NCBI RefSeq assembly: GCF_000429905.1
Contig: NZ_AUCT01000002.1
Location: 1-64,000 of the forward strand
Source of the DNA: Desulfatibacillum aliphaticivorans DSM 15576
GTDB taxonomy: Bacteria > Desulfobacterota > Desulfobacteria > Desulfobacterales > Desulfatibacillaceae
Length of the DNA stretch: 64,000 nucleotides
Direction of reading: 5' to 3'
Both the position numbers and the translations under genes were made by a program. Shown one piece after another: positions 47,858 through 56,978 of the stretch (its first letter is position 1; every line of letters starts with the position of its first letter). The notes under the pieces were generated by a model. The model made no database searches and was not told the origin of the DNA. It saw nothing but the letters and a program-made list of their open reading frames with translations.

Positions 47858-47909
47858 TAATTTGTAAGATCCGCCATTATGGATCTGAAATTCAATAACA
47901 ACTGATACT

Positions 47910-47952
47910 AAAGCGCGGCCGTTCCTAATTAAGGCCGCGCTTTGCTTTTTTT
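47910..47952 (+). terminator. Rho-independent terminator of acs
   Basis: AAAGCGCGGCC (47910-47920) pairs perfectly with GGCCGCGCTTT (47933-47943) and is followed by GCTTTTTTT. It lies just upstream of the next start codon. Confidence 0.9.
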
Positions 47953-47967
47953 AGCGAGGATTGCTTA

Positions 47968-49236
47968 ATGGCCCAGCTTCAATGGATCGAACAAATACTG
48001 ATGAAGGCGGAGTTATCGCAGGCGACCGCCGAATTCCTGGCAAGAATCATCGTGGTCCTGGCGACGGTCATTCTCAGCGCCGCCGCCCTTTATGCGGCCC
48101 GCCGGTTGGCCGACACCGTCATCCCCAAGTTGAAAGCGGCCACCAAAACCACCCTGGACGACGTCCTGGTTGAGCATAAGGTGTTCAGGCGGCTTTCCCT
48201 ATTGGCGCCCGCCCTGGTTGTGCATTTCGCCCTGCCCCTGCTGGCCGCGGGATACCCCCAGGCCCGGCTGGCTTTGCAAGGCGGACTCAGGCTGTATTTC
48301 ATCATTACGGGCATGTTGGTGATCACGGCTTTGATCAACGCCTTGCACGCCATGTATCAAAACCTGGCCGTTTCCAGGGAAATCCCCCTGACCAGCATCG
48401 TCCAGGTCGTTAAGATTGCGGTTTACTTCATCGCCCTTATTTTGGGCATTTCCGTGGTCTTCAACAAAACCCCGGTGTATTTCATAAGCGGTCTTGGCGC
48501 CATGACCGCGGTTCTCCTTTTAGTGTTTAAAGATCCCCTTTTAGGCTTTGTGGCGGGCATTCAATTGATCTATAACAAAATGCTCAAGCACGGGGACTGG
48601 ATTGAAATGCCCAAATACGGGGCGGACGGCGACGTGGAGGAAATCACCCTCACCACCGTCAAGGTGCGCAATTTCGACAAGACCATCAGCACCGTGCCCA
48701 CTTACGCGCTCATCAGCGACTCCTTCAAGAACTGGCGGGGCATGCAGGAGTCCGGCGGCAGACGGATCAAGCGGGCCATACACATTGATATGAACACCAT
48801 CAAATTCTGCACGGAAGACATGATGCAGCGGTTCTCCCGCATCCGTTACATCTCCAAGTACATGGAAGACAAAGGCGTTGAACTGGCCGAACACAACGCC
48901 GCCCTGGGATCGGACGGAGAAAATAAGATCAATTGCCGCCAGCTGACCAACATCGGCACGTTCCGGGCCTATGTCAGCGCGTACCTGAAAAACCACCCCC
49001 TGGTTCATCCGGACATGACATTCCTGGTGAGGCAGCTCCCGCCCGGAGAAAACGGCCTGCCCCTGGAAATTTACGTGTTTTGCAAAGACAAGGTTTGGGC
49101 CAATTACGAGGCCGCCCAATCCGATATATTCGACCATTTGCTGGCGATTCTGCCGGAATTCGACCTGGGAGTCTTTCAAAACCCCACGGGCAGGGATATG
49201 CGCAACTGGGGCGCATTCCAAAACAAGGAAGGATAA
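47968..49236 (+). CDS. MscS-family mechanosensitive channel (YbdG-like)
   Basis: This 422-residue membrane protein has about five hydrophobic helices in the first 190 residues. It then has the MscS pore and beta region (FKDPLLGFVAGIQLIYNKML, GDWIEMP, GDVEEITLTTVKVRNFDKTISTVPT). The C-terminal domain ends around residue 405. The long C-terminal part with NCRQLTNIGTFRAY matches the YbdG group. Such channels release solutes on sudden osmotic downshift. The gene follows acs after a strong terminator, so it probably has its own promoter. Confidence 0.92.
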   Translation: MAQLQWIEQILMKAELSQATAEFLARIIVVLATVILSAAALYAARRLADTVIPKLKAATKTTLDDVLVEHKVFRRLSLLAPALVVHFALPLLAAGYPQARLALQGGLRLYFIITGMLVITALINALHAMYQNLAVSREIPLTSIVQVVKIAVYFIALILGISVVFNKTPVYFISGLGAMTAVLLLVFKDPLLGFVAGIQLIYNKMLKHGDWIEMPKYGADGDVEEITLTTVKVRNFDKTISTVPTYALISDSFKNWRGMQESGGRRIKRAIHIDMNTIKFCTEDMMQRFSRIRYISKYMEDKGVELAEHNAALGSDGENKINCRQLTNIGTFRAYVSAYLKNHPLVHPDMTFLVRQLPPGENGLPLEIYVFCKDKVWANYEAAQSDIFDHLLAILPEFDLGVFQNPTGRDMRNWGAFQNKEG

Positions 49237-49396
49237 ACGGCCCCTGTTGTATTTTCTTTACTCCATTTTGGCGGAAATCTTGTTATTTTGGGTTGTGTAT
49301 AGGGCTTCAGTGCATTAAGTAGACCCACAGAATTACCATGCTCCGTTTCATATTCTCTCTGACAACAGCTTTGCCGGAATTGGACGTCTTACTGGG

Positions 49397-51127
49397 ATGA
49401 AAAAACATTACCCTCTGATCGAAATCAGCGGCCTTGCCATAGCTGGCTGCATTTTATTCCTATTCGGAAATTTCCATTTTTCAGCCGAAGTTTTCGGCGA
49501 AATAGCCCCCCACCCCCTCTGGGCGTCCCACGGCCCTATGTGCGACCTGGTTTTTAGCGTCTGGGGAATGATTTTTATAGCGCTGGCCCTGGCGGCCTTT
49601 TTTTCTCTCAAGAGAAAAGCGGGAACCCTGGCGGAAAAAATTACGGATTGGAGCAAGCTGCTTTTTACGGAAGCCATGGACTTGCTGAAATGGGCGGGAA
49701 GCCAGACCCAAACCCGCGGGGAATGGGCCTGGATCGGCGCTTTTGTGCTGATCGGCGCGGGCATCAGGGTGTATTTTGCTTTTCAACCCATGCGGTTTGA
49801 CGAGGCCCACACATTTCTCCAATTTGTCAATAACGGCGCTCTATATCTATTCTCCTATTCCGCCCCGAACAATCACGTTCTTCATACTTTGTTCGTGAAA
49901 CTTTCCGTAACGCTGTTTGGAACCGGTCCTTTCGCCATCCGGCTGCCGTCCATTGCCGCGGGAGTATTATGCATTCCCGCCGTTTTTCTGCTGACGCGAC
50001 TGATTCTCAAATCCAGAAAATCCGGCTTTTTTGCTGCGGCCTTAACAGCCGTCCTTCCGTATTTCATATTGTACAGCTCCATGGCCCGGGGATACACCAT
50101 CCTTTGCCTGCTGAGCATTTGCCTTGCTATTGCAGGACTCAGGCTGGCGGAAAAGCCCAACCTTCCCTTATGCTTTCTTTATTCTCTGATCATCAGCCTG
50201 GGAATATTCGACGTCCCGACATTTCTTTTTCCGGCTGCGGGAATCACCGTCTGGACGGCGGCCTGCATGAAAATCAACGGAGCCCGCCCCAAAGACATTG
50301 CAGCCGGCTTTATTGCGCCCTGCGCCGTCTTTAGCCTGTCGGGAGCCCTGTTCTTATATACTCCCGTGATCATAGCAAGCAACGGGGTGAGCCACATAAT
50401 CAGCAACAAGTTCGTCAAAGCCAAACCTTTGGGACTCTTTTTGGGAAAACTGCCGGAACATTTGGCTCAAATGGGAAATCAGATGGCCCTGGGGCTGTCT
50501 CCGGTCGTCCTGATGTTGCTTTTTATTATACTGGCATTGGGCCTGTTTCATTTGTCCCGGCTAAAAAACCAACAGGGAATCTGGCTGGCGCCTATCATTC
50601 TCGTTTGCAGCTTGATAATTCTGTTGGCCAAACGGTCCATACCTTTTCCCAGAACGTGGATATACCTGCCGCCCTTCGCCCTTGTTGCGATGGACGCGGG
50701 CTATTGCCTATTGGCCGGCAAATTCAAAGAAACAGGAAAAAGCGTTTTGCTGGTCCTTTCCCTGACGGCTGCTATAGTGACGGCCGTCCAGGATCCCGTG
50801 ACGGTCAATCCGGCGACGGGGTATTTCCCGGATGCCCATAAAGTCGTGTGCTACCTATCGACCCACATGAAAAAGGGAGACATGATGATCCCTCACGGCC
50901 ACAATTCGGATGCAACCACCGAATACTATATGTATAGGGCGGGGCTCCCCAACGTCGAAAATGAGTGCGATCTAAAAAAAGGGGCGACTATTTTTTATGT
51001 AACCAAAAAGGGCTTTTTTCCCGAAAACAAGTTAGGAAAAAATCCCACTCCCTCATTTGAGACGGAAGATGCAGAGGTTTTCGCTGTCGTCTACGGAGAA
51101 GACGCCCCCGGCGCAACCGCTGATTGA
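49397..51127 (+). CDS. GT39-type membrane glycosyltransferase
   Basis: This 576-residue protein has about 13 membrane helices. The DE motif of loop 1 (MRFDEAHTF, about residues 133-141) is the expected catalytic site of the PMT/ArnT group, which uses a lipid-phosphate sugar. The following segment YSAPNNHVLHTLFVKLSVTLFG is characteristic. The C-terminal 100 residues are soluble and periplasmic. Two extra helices at the N-terminus precede the usual start of the fold. There is no strong ribosome site. The sugar and acceptor are unknown. Confidence 0.85.
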   Translation: MKKHYPLIEISGLAIAGCILFLFGNFHFSAEVFGEIAPHPLWASHGPMCDLVFSVWGMIFIALALAAFFSLKRKAGTLAEKITDWSKLLFTEAMDLLKWAGSQTQTRGEWAWIGAFVLIGAGIRVYFAFQPMRFDEAHTFLQFVNNGALYLFSYSAPNNHVLHTLFVKLSVTLFGTGPFAIRLPSIAAGVLCIPAVFLLTRLILKSRKSGFFAAALTAVLPYFILYSSMARGYTILCLLSICLAIAGLRLAEKPNLPLCFLYSLIISLGIFDVPTFLFPAAGITVWTAACMKINGARPKDIAAGFIAPCAVFSLSGALFLYTPVIIASNGVSHIISNKFVKAKPLGLFLGKLPEHLAQMGNQMALGLSPVVLMLLFIILALGLFHLSRLKNQQGIWLAPIILVCSLIILLAKRSIPFPRTWIYLPPFALVAMDAGYCLLAGKFKETGKSVLLVLSLTAAIVTAVQDPVTVNPATGYFPDAHKVVCYLSTHMKKGDMMIPHGHNSDATTEYYMYRAGLPNVENECDLKKGATIFYVTKKGFFPENKLGKNPTPSFETEDAEVFAVVYGEDAPGATAD

Positions 51128-51151
51128 AAACGCCCCATGATTCCCTGCTGA

Positions 51152-52282
51152 TTAGACCGCCCCAGGGCCGCGCACAAAACTTGGCAATGAACGGCGGGGA
51201 CTAACCGGCTTGGGATATTTTTCCACATATCCCGCCCGCAGCACAAACTGCAGATGCATGGGCCTGCCGTGGCTGGCTGCGATAGCATCCTGGCCGGTCG
51301 CTTCTTCCAGAACCTGGGTCATGGGGTGAATTCCAATGCCGAGAGCCCTGGCTTCCAGGGCCATGCGCTCGAAGCGCCGTCCTGTTTTTATGAGGTCGCC
51401 GACCGAATCCCCGCGGCTTGTGATGATAATCCACCCCGCGCCTTCGGCGGCCGTTTTGGCTGCGAGGTCCGCGCCCTGCTCCCTGAAAGATTTCTTTAAA
51501 AAATCCTCCGGCTTTCCGAAATTCCGCAAATACCAGCCCGTCATGCCGCTGATTTCCATGCCCGCGACGGTTAACCCGTCCCTGTGTTCTTTTACGGAAC
51601 GGTTGGACAAGCGCAGCCACCTGACCAACTCCTCCTGGGCGTCGTCCCGAAAGGATTGGGCGCGAAACGCCTCGACAGTCGCATCCCGAATACAGGAGGC
51701 GTGCTGCGAACCGCAGGAAAAATAATGGGCGAGCCCGTCCATATGCTGAAAAAGGGCCTTTATGTCCCTGGAAGAAATCTCCCTGGACGCTTGCCCCGTC
51801 TTGACGGTGCGGCGCAGGCGCATCAACTCCCCAGGAAAGGGCTGGCGCCGGTCTGGGATTAGGGAAATCCGCACAATATCCCTGTCCCCCCGGCCTTCCG
51901 CTATGGTTTCCGCTTCCACCCGGAAGCCCAAAGCGCCAGCCGCCAGGGATAAATTCTCCACAAAAGCGCCCAAAGACAAAAGCAGCTCCCGGTTTTCGGG
52001 ATCCACCGCAGGCAGCCGGCGGGCCGGATCTGCCTCCACGATCCAACGCCCCGGTCCTGCAACCCGCACTCTCCATGGCTGGCTGTTATGGCCGCTGGGC
52101 GCCAGGCTGGCCAGATGAAGAATTTCCTGTTCAGGGCCGTCGAGAAAAGACAGGGAGTTATCCGGAAGCGCCTCCCGGCGGAAGGCCCGGGGATTGGAGG
52201 CGCGGGCGGGAAGTAAAGGTCCGGCGGCGAAAGCCAGGCCTGCGGCCATAGCATCTTTCATAAAGCTGCGTCGACTGTTCAT
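51152..52282 (-). CDS. Tat-exported Acg-like nitroreductase-family protein
   Basis: This 376-residue protein starts at the ATG at 52282 (AAAGGAG just upstream) with a twin-arginine signal peptide: NSRRSFMKDAMAAGLAFAAGPLLPARA. The mature part has the nitroreductase fold in the two-lobed form of the Acg family (SLAPSGHNSQPWRV, MRLRRTVK, IGIHPMTQVLEEATG). Such proteins bind flavin, though some bind it without accessible catalysis. It is directly downstream of a TetR gene on the same strand, and both share a 16-bp operator (52296-52311 and 53027-53042). It is probably induced when the TetR protein meets its ligand. Confidence 0.85.
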   Translation of the reverse strand: MNSRRSFMKDAMAAGLAFAAGPLLPARASNPRAFRREALPDNSLSFLDGPEQEILHLASLAPSGHNSQPWRVRVAGPGRWIVEADPARRLPAVDPENRELLLSLGAFVENLSLAAGALGFRVEAETIAEGRGDRDIVRISLIPDRRQPFPGELMRLRRTVKTGQASREISSRDIKALFQHMDGLAHYFSCGSQHASCIRDATVEAFRAQSFRDDAQEELVRWLRLSNRSVKEHRDGLTVAGMEISGMTGWYLRNFGKPEDFLKKSFREQGADLAAKTAAEGAGWIIITSRGDSVGDLIKTGRRFERMALEARALGIGIHPMTQVLEEATGQDAIAASHGRPMHLQFVLRAGYVEKYPKPVSPRRSLPSFVRGPGAV

Positions 52283-52295
52283 CAGTCTCTCCTTT

Positions 52296-52311
52296 GTCAC
52301 TAATTGGTGAC
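52296..52311. promoter_or_regulatory. TetR operator upstream of the nitroreductase gene
   Basis: GTCACTAATTGGTGAC is a near-perfect palindrome and lies just upstream of the ribosome site of the nitroreductase gene. It differs by one base from the copy at 53027-53042. Confidence 0.75.
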
Positions 52312-52366
52312 ATTATAAATAAAAAAAAGCGCGCTCCCTAGCCCGAATATGTACGCAAACACCCGG

Positions 52367-52993
52367 CTAGTCCCGCGCCTGCATCAGCCCTGCAACCCCC
52401 TCCACCACAAGATCGATCCCGTTTTCCAAACGCTTCCAGCCCTCCTCGTTTTCCAGATCAATCCCATTATACCAGCGAATCCTGCGGCTCCGGCAGATCA
52501 GATAGCTTAAACCGGCTCCCATCAGTCCGATCACCGCCATGACGTCCACGGCCTCCTCGCCCACCTGAAGAAAGAGATCAGCAAAGCGCAGCATCCGGGT
52601 TTCCCGGATGATCTCCAGCTCTTCCGTGAGGTTGTTGCGCTCCACCATCTCCCAGGCCATGATCTCCTGGGTCAAAGGCCTCTTGCGGATGCCCTCCAGA
52701 TAGTTCCGGCCCATGATCTTGAGTTTTTCCTCCAACGGAAGAACCCGGTAGGCGTCGATATCCCCCCCGGCCAGCTCCTCCATGGACGGCCAGAAGTCTC
52801 CCTCCTGCCCAAAGGCTTTGATGAGCCCGGGCATCCCGCCGAAATAGCGGTAAATCAACACCTTATCCACCCCAGCCTGCCTGGCGACGGCGTTGACGCC
52901 CAAATGGGTGAAGCCTTTTTCCGCCAGCACCTGGCCCACGGCGTTGATGAGCTTGAGCCTGGTGGCTTCCCTATTTCGTGTGGGGGTTTTCAT
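52367..52993 (-). CDS. TetR-family regulator
   Basis: This 208-residue regulator has an N-terminal helix-turn-helix (about residues 10-58: LINAVGQVLAEKGF, VNAVARQAGVDKVLIYRYF) and a C-terminal ligand-binding domain with several helices. A GGAT site precedes the ATG at 52993. A 16-bp palindromic operator lies 34 bp upstream of its own start and a second copy lies before the downstream nitroreductase gene, which indicates autoregulation and control of the target. The ligand is unknown. Confidence 0.9.
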   Translation of the reverse strand: MKTPTRNREATRLKLINAVGQVLAEKGFTHLGVNAVARQAGVDKVLIYRYFGGMPGLIKAFGQEGDFWPSMEELAGGDIDAYRVLPLEEKLKIMGRNYLEGIRKRPLTQEIMAWEMVERNNLTEELEIIRETRMLRFADLFLQVGEEAVDVMAVIGLMGAGLSYLICRSRRIRWYNGIDLENEEGWKRLENGIDLVVEGVAGLMQARD

Positions 52994-53026
52994 GATTATC
53001 CTTTTTCTGAGGCGTCCGCCCTAAAA

Positions 53027-53042
53027 GTCACTAACTGGTGAC
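53027..53042. promoter_or_regulatory. TetR operator upstream of the TetR gene
   Basis: GTCACTAACTGGTGAC is the same palindrome as at 52296-52311 except for one central base. Confidence 0.75.
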
Positions 53043-53497
53043 TTAATGTACAAAGCCCCCTGCCGTCAAGTTTTTTTTACTTGTCCCTCCAAAAAAGCAA
53101 ACGAACAGATTTCAAATTGCGTTCGAGCAAGAAATTATTTTAAAGGCAGGTCCAAGATGACGCCGGGTCCCGGCTTGCGGGACGGCCCCGAAAAGCGGAC
53201 CGCCCTCGCCGGGATGACGACTTTCGTGGAGAAGGAGCATTCAAGGGAGCTATAGATTTCCGGGGACATGAGCCTATCTCCCTGACAGGCCTGCAATTTA
53301 GCGAGGAAGAATGTGGAGATAAGTATGGTGAACGTTCCTCCAAACCCTTGCCAGACGATGATAATCAGATTACATTGTGTCATGTGATAAAAATTCCGTT
53401 TGATGCACAATCATGGGCGCTGTTGAAAAATGACAATGTACGCAGCCGTTAAGAAATCGTTTTTCGCTGCAAATTGAATAAAAGGGGCAAACCCATT
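53043..53497. other. Intergenic region with a decayed interspersed repeat
   Basis: At about 53145-53240 a GC-rich repeat (GGGTCCCGGCTTGCGGGACGG, then GCCGGGATGACGACTTTCG) resembles the short interspersed palindromes often found between bacterial genes. No gene is supported; two open frames on the minus strand follow only this repeat. Confidence 0.45.
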
Positions 53498-54901
53498 ATG
53501 CCGAATACCATATTTGTCAAAAAATCCCGCATTCCCGCTTCGGTGGAGGAAGTCTTTGCCTGGCATGCAAGGCCCGGCGCCTTGGAGCGTCTGACGCCTC
53601 CCTGGACCGACATGGCCGTGCTGGAAAAGACCGGACTCCTGGAAGTAGGGAGCAGGGTTACGCTCCGTTTGAAAACAGGCCCAATCGCCTATAAATGGCG
53701 CAGCGAGCATTTCGCCCTGGAGGAAAACCGATTTTTTGCGGACCAGCAGGTGAGCGGCCCCTTTGCGGAATGGATTCACAAGCACCGGTTTCACCCGGAT
53801 AACGGCGACTGCATTTACGAAGACAACGTGGAATACCGCCTGCCTTTATCCTTTGTTTCCAGCCCGGCGGCCGGATGGTGGACCGCCAAGCAACTGGAAA
53901 CCATGTTCACGTGGCGGCACGAAACCGTGCTCCAGGACGTGGCTTTGCATAAAAAACTCGCCGCCAAACCCATGACCATTGTCATATCCGGCGCTTCGGG
54001 CATGATCGGCAGGACTTTGGTCCCGTTCCTCACCACGGGCGGGCATAAGGTCAAAAAGCTGGTTCGCCGACAGCCCGCCAATGAAGACGAAATCTTCTGG
54101 GACCCGGTCCACGTCAAGTTGAATCCCAGGGACCTGGACGGCGCGGACGCCATCATTCATCTGGCCGGAGACAACATCGGCCAGGGATTGTGGACCAACA
54201 AGAAAAAACGCCGGATTATCGACAGCCGGGAGCTTGGAACCGGGCTTCTGGCCCAGGCAGCCGCAGCCATGAATCCCAAGCCCAAGGTGTTTTTAAGCGC
54301 TTCCGCCATCGGATTTTACGGGGATACAGGCGACCGCCTTGTTTCGGAATCGGACGGCCCCGGAGATTTGTTCATATCCGAGGTGTGCGACCGCTGGGAA
54401 AAGGCGGCCCAGCCGGCCGTGGATGCGGGCATCCGCACCGTTTTAGGCCGGATCGGCGTGGTTTTATCCCCCCAGGGAGGCGCCTTGGCGGAATTCCTGC
54501 CCCTGTTCCGGATGGGCCTGGGCGGCAAGGTGGGGAGCGGCAAACAATATCTTAGCTGGCTTGGCATAGACGACGCCGTGGGCGCCCTGTTCCACCTGGT
54601 CTGCAGCGACAAGGTGGAAGGCCCGGTGAACATCGTGGGGCCGGAGCCGGTCTCCAACCTGGAATTCACCAGGACTCTGGCCGGCGTGCTCAAGCGTCCT
54701 GCGTTCTTTCCGGTTCCTGCCTTCACCGTGGACGCGGTCTTTGGGGAGAAGGGCCGGGAAGTGGTGCTGGCCAGCGCACGGGTGAGTGCGGAAAAACTGG
54801 CGGGCTCGGGCTATGATTTCCGGTATCCCGGCCTGGAAGCCGCCCTGCGCCATATGCTCGGCAAAACCGGGGAGTCTTTGCAGCAGGATGAGAAGGAATA
54901 A
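53498..54901 (+). CDS. SRPBCC domain fused to TIGR01777-type epimerase
   Basis: This 467-residue protein combines two folds. Residues 1-150 are a SRPBCC/Bet-v-1-like ligand-binding domain (SRIPASVEEVFAWHARPGALERLTPPW). Residues about 159-460 are a NAD(P)-binding extended short-chain dehydrogenase of the TIGR01777 (YfcH) type, with GASGMIG for the nucleotide and SASAIGFYGDTGD further on. TIGR01777 proteins are sugar-nucleotide-epimerase-like, but their reaction is unknown. The fusion is known in other bacteria and suggests the first domain delivers a hydrophobic substrate. The ATG at 53498 was chosen over an in-frame TTG at 53474. A membrane protein gene follows after 36 bp and may be cotranscribed. 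Confidence 0.88.
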   Translation: MPNTIFVKKSRIPASVEEVFAWHARPGALERLTPPWTDMAVLEKTGLLEVGSRVTLRLKTGPIAYKWRSEHFALEENRFFADQQVSGPFAEWIHKHRFHPDNGDCIYEDNVEYRLPLSFVSSPAAGWWTAKQLETMFTWRHETVLQDVALHKKLAAKPMTIVISGASGMIGRTLVPFLTTGGHKVKKLVRRQPANEDEIFWDPVHVKLNPRDLDGADAIIHLAGDNIGQGLWTNKKKRRIIDSRELGTGLLAQAAAAMNPKPKVFLSASAIGFYGDTGDRLVSESDGPGDLFISEVCDRWEKAAQPAVDAGIRTVLGRIGVVLSPQGGALAEFLPLFRMGLGGKVGSGKQYLSWLGIDDAVGALFHLVCSDKVEGPVNIVGPEPVSNLEFTRTLAGVLKRPAFFPVPAFTVDAVFGEKGREVVLASARVSAEKLAGSGYDFRYPGLEAALRHMLGKTGESLQQDEKE

Positions 54902-54937
54902 TAATTTGGACGCCGCCCTGAAAAGATAGAGGAAAAT

Positions 54938-56038
54938 ATGAGCTCCGGACTGAAAATTTTTTTTGCAAGCCTCATGTCCCTGGCCCTGGCCTTCGGATAC
55001 CTGGATTATTTCGTAACCTCCGCCCACAGCTTTGAAAGGCTGCACATTTTCCTTTTCAACCTGTGCAGCGGCGGAACCATCATCCTGCTTTTCAGCGAAG
55101 AGAAAAGACGCCTGACGCTCCGGACCACGTGCTTTTTGATCCTGGGAATCGGGTACGCCATCCTGGCGTTTCTGGAAATGTACATCACCGCCATGATCGT
55201 ATCGGTCATCATGGCCGGAATCGTGGAAAGCATCCGCATGGAAAAATTCTCCGTGTTTCCATGGGGGTTCGTACGGAAAAACGAGCCGGTCTCCGCCAAG
55301 TTTCATCAGGCTTCGCTCCTGTGCCTGTCCATGAGCCTGTTCATCTCCACGGCCGTCATATTGAACAACCAATTCATGCACTGGATTTATCTGCCCAAGC
55401 TGACCTTGAACGTGTTCTTTTTGGGATTCAGCTTTCCGTCCTCCCTCATCACCATGTCGCTGATTTTCTCTTACATGGAAAAAAGCGACAAAGGCGCGGC
55501 CGGCCCTTTGAAGGAGTTGGGGTTCTGGGCCATCAACCTGGGCGTGATCATTTTTTTCATCTTCATCATATTCGAGCAACTTGCCTGGCAGGTGGTGGTG
55601 ACTTTGTGCCTTTTCGCCGCCGTCATCATGATTTTGGGCATCCACATGAAGTTGGGCCTGCCCCAGCAGCAAAAGCAATTCCTGACCTCCGGCCTGGGCT
55701 TTCTTTTGTTTACGGCCGTCACGGGCATCGCCTACATATTCCTGGAGATAGGCCCGGGATACGCCTCCGAAAAATACAGATGGCTGCTTCGGCTCCATGC
55801 CTTCGCCTCCCTGTACGGCTGGAATCTGTGCGGGCTGGCGGTCATTGCCAGGTATTACGACTTTCCCATCAGCCTGAATTCCAAAACACTCATCGGCTGG
55901 CATTGGTTTGTGGTTATCGGGCTGGCGCCCATCGGCCATTTGCATCCCATGCTGGCCTTTGCGGCCGTGGGCGGTTACATAGCCGTGTTGTACACCATAT
56001 TTTTCACCCACAGACTGGCCGATCCAGGGCCGATTTAG
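54938..56038 (+). CDS. Polytopic membrane protein of unknown function
   Basis: This 366-residue protein has about ten membrane helices. The C-terminal half carries several His residues in or next to helices (RLHAFASLYGWNLCGLAVIARY, IGWHWFVVIG, IGHLHPM), which could bind metal or haem as in haem-copper-oxidase-like proteins. I cannot confirm a family. A GAGG site precedes the ATG at 54938. The gene is 36 bp downstream of the SRPBCC-epimerase gene on the same strand, so a joint role is possible. Confidence 0.6.
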   Translation: MSSGLKIFFASLMSLALAFGYLDYFVTSAHSFERLHIFLFNLCSGGTIILLFSEEKRRLTLRTTCFLILGIGYAILAFLEMYITAMIVSVIMAGIVESIRMEKFSVFPWGFVRKNEPVSAKFHQASLLCLSMSLFISTAVILNNQFMHWIYLPKLTLNVFFLGFSFPSSLITMSLIFSYMEKSDKGAAGPLKELGFWAINLGVIIFFIFIIFEQLAWQVVVTLCLFAAVIMILGIHMKLGLPQQQKQFLTSGLGFLLFTAVTGIAYIFLEIGPGYASEKYRWLLRLHAFASLYGWNLCGLAVIARYYDFPISLNSKTLIGWHWFVVIGLAPIGHLHPMLAFAAVGGYIAVLYTIFFTHRLADPGPI

Positions 56039-56170
56039 GGCTGTTCTACGCACCTCAAAAAATCAAAAATTGCTGTGCAACCTCCTTGACTGCCTTTTGA
56101 AAATGATTACTTTACAGTTGCGGTAAGGCGGCATTAACCGCTTGATATAATTATTAAAGGAGGTGCGATT

Positions 56171-56605
56171 ATGAACGCATATTTACCTGAACTTCGTAGG
56201 CAAGGACTGTTGGCTCGTCCCGCCTGGGACCTGTTCGATCGCATGTTCGAAGACTTCGGCCTGGGGCTTGCCAAAGACAAGGAATGGGTCCCCTCTCTGG
56301 ATGTTGCGGAAAACGAAGGGGAGTACGTGGTGACCGCGGAAATCCCGGGCTTGGCCAAGGAAGACATCGACATCAGCCTCAGTGAAGGCCTGCTCACCAT
56401 CAAGGGTGAAAAAAAGCAGGAAAAGAAAGAGGAAACCGATACCTACCACGTGGTGGAGCGCAGCTACGGCAGCTTTTCCCGCAGCCTGCGAGTCCCCAAC
56501 GGCGTGGACCTGGGCGGCGTCAAAGCCGAAACCGCCGACGGCGTATTGAAGATTGTCCTTCCCAAGACTGAGGAGGAAAAAACCAGGAAAATCGAGATCA
56601 ACTGA
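56171..56605 (+). CDS. Small heat-shock protein (Hsp20/alpha-crystallin)
   Basis: This 144-residue ATP-independent chaperone has the alpha-crystallin domain: VPSLDVAENEGEYVVTAEIPGL, GLLTIKGEKKQE, YGSFSRSLRVPNGVD and VLKIVLPKTE. The last residues (KTRKIEIN) include the IXI motif used for oligomer contacts. A strong GGAGG site precedes the ATG at 56171. TTGACT at 56086 with a weak -10 near 56108 could be the promoter. A strong terminator follows at 56646. Confidence 0.93.
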   Translation: MNAYLPELRRQGLLARPAWDLFDRMFEDFGLGLAKDKEWVPSLDVAENEGEYVVTAEIPGLAKEDIDISLSEGLLTIKGEKKQEKKEETDTYHVVERSYGSFSRSLRVPNGVDLGGVKAETADGVLKIVLPKTEEEKTRKIEIN

Positions 56606-56645
56606 TATACCCCCAATGGCCTCCCCGGCCTGAATGGAAATTAAC

Positions 56646-56680
56646 CAGGCGCCAGGCTTTGCCCTGGCGCCTGTTTTTTC
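56646..56680 (+). terminator. Rho-independent terminator of the hsp20 gene
   Basis: CAGGCGCCAGG (56646-56656) pairs perfectly with CCTGGCGCCTG (56663-56673) and is followed by TTTTTTC. Confidence 0.92.
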
Positions 56681-56844
56681 TTCACGCGCAAAATCACAAT
56701 CCAACGCCAACTGGTTCACTGGGTTACTGGTCGGACCAGTTTGCCCATTTGTCTCCCGTACATGCCCACGAATCCAGTGGTATGTATTTTGCTTCAAAAA
56801 GAAAATCAGCCCCAATTAAAAAAATTCAAAAAAAGTTTTCATTC

Positions 56845-56893
56845 TTGACTCAGGTCAAGGACCGCTCGCTGTTTCCGTCCTATAACTGGAGTC
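56845..56893 (+). promoter_or_regulatory. CRP/FNR-type (HcpR-like) site and promoter of the hcp operon
   Basis: The palindrome TTGAC-TCAG-GTCAA lies at 56845-56858. A -10 box TATAAC at 56881-56886 puts the transcription start near 56893, so the palindrome is centred at -41.5, the class II activator position. In Desulfobacterota the CRP/FNR-family regulator HcpR controls hcp genes through sites of this form, to my recollection. No good -35 box is present, which fits activator dependence. Confidence 0.75.
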
Positions 56894-56978
56894 AACAACG
56901 GGGACGGAACCCAATTCCCCGGACATAACAAAAAAAAACGACCGAAAATACCGGCCAAACAAATACAGGAGGCAAACC

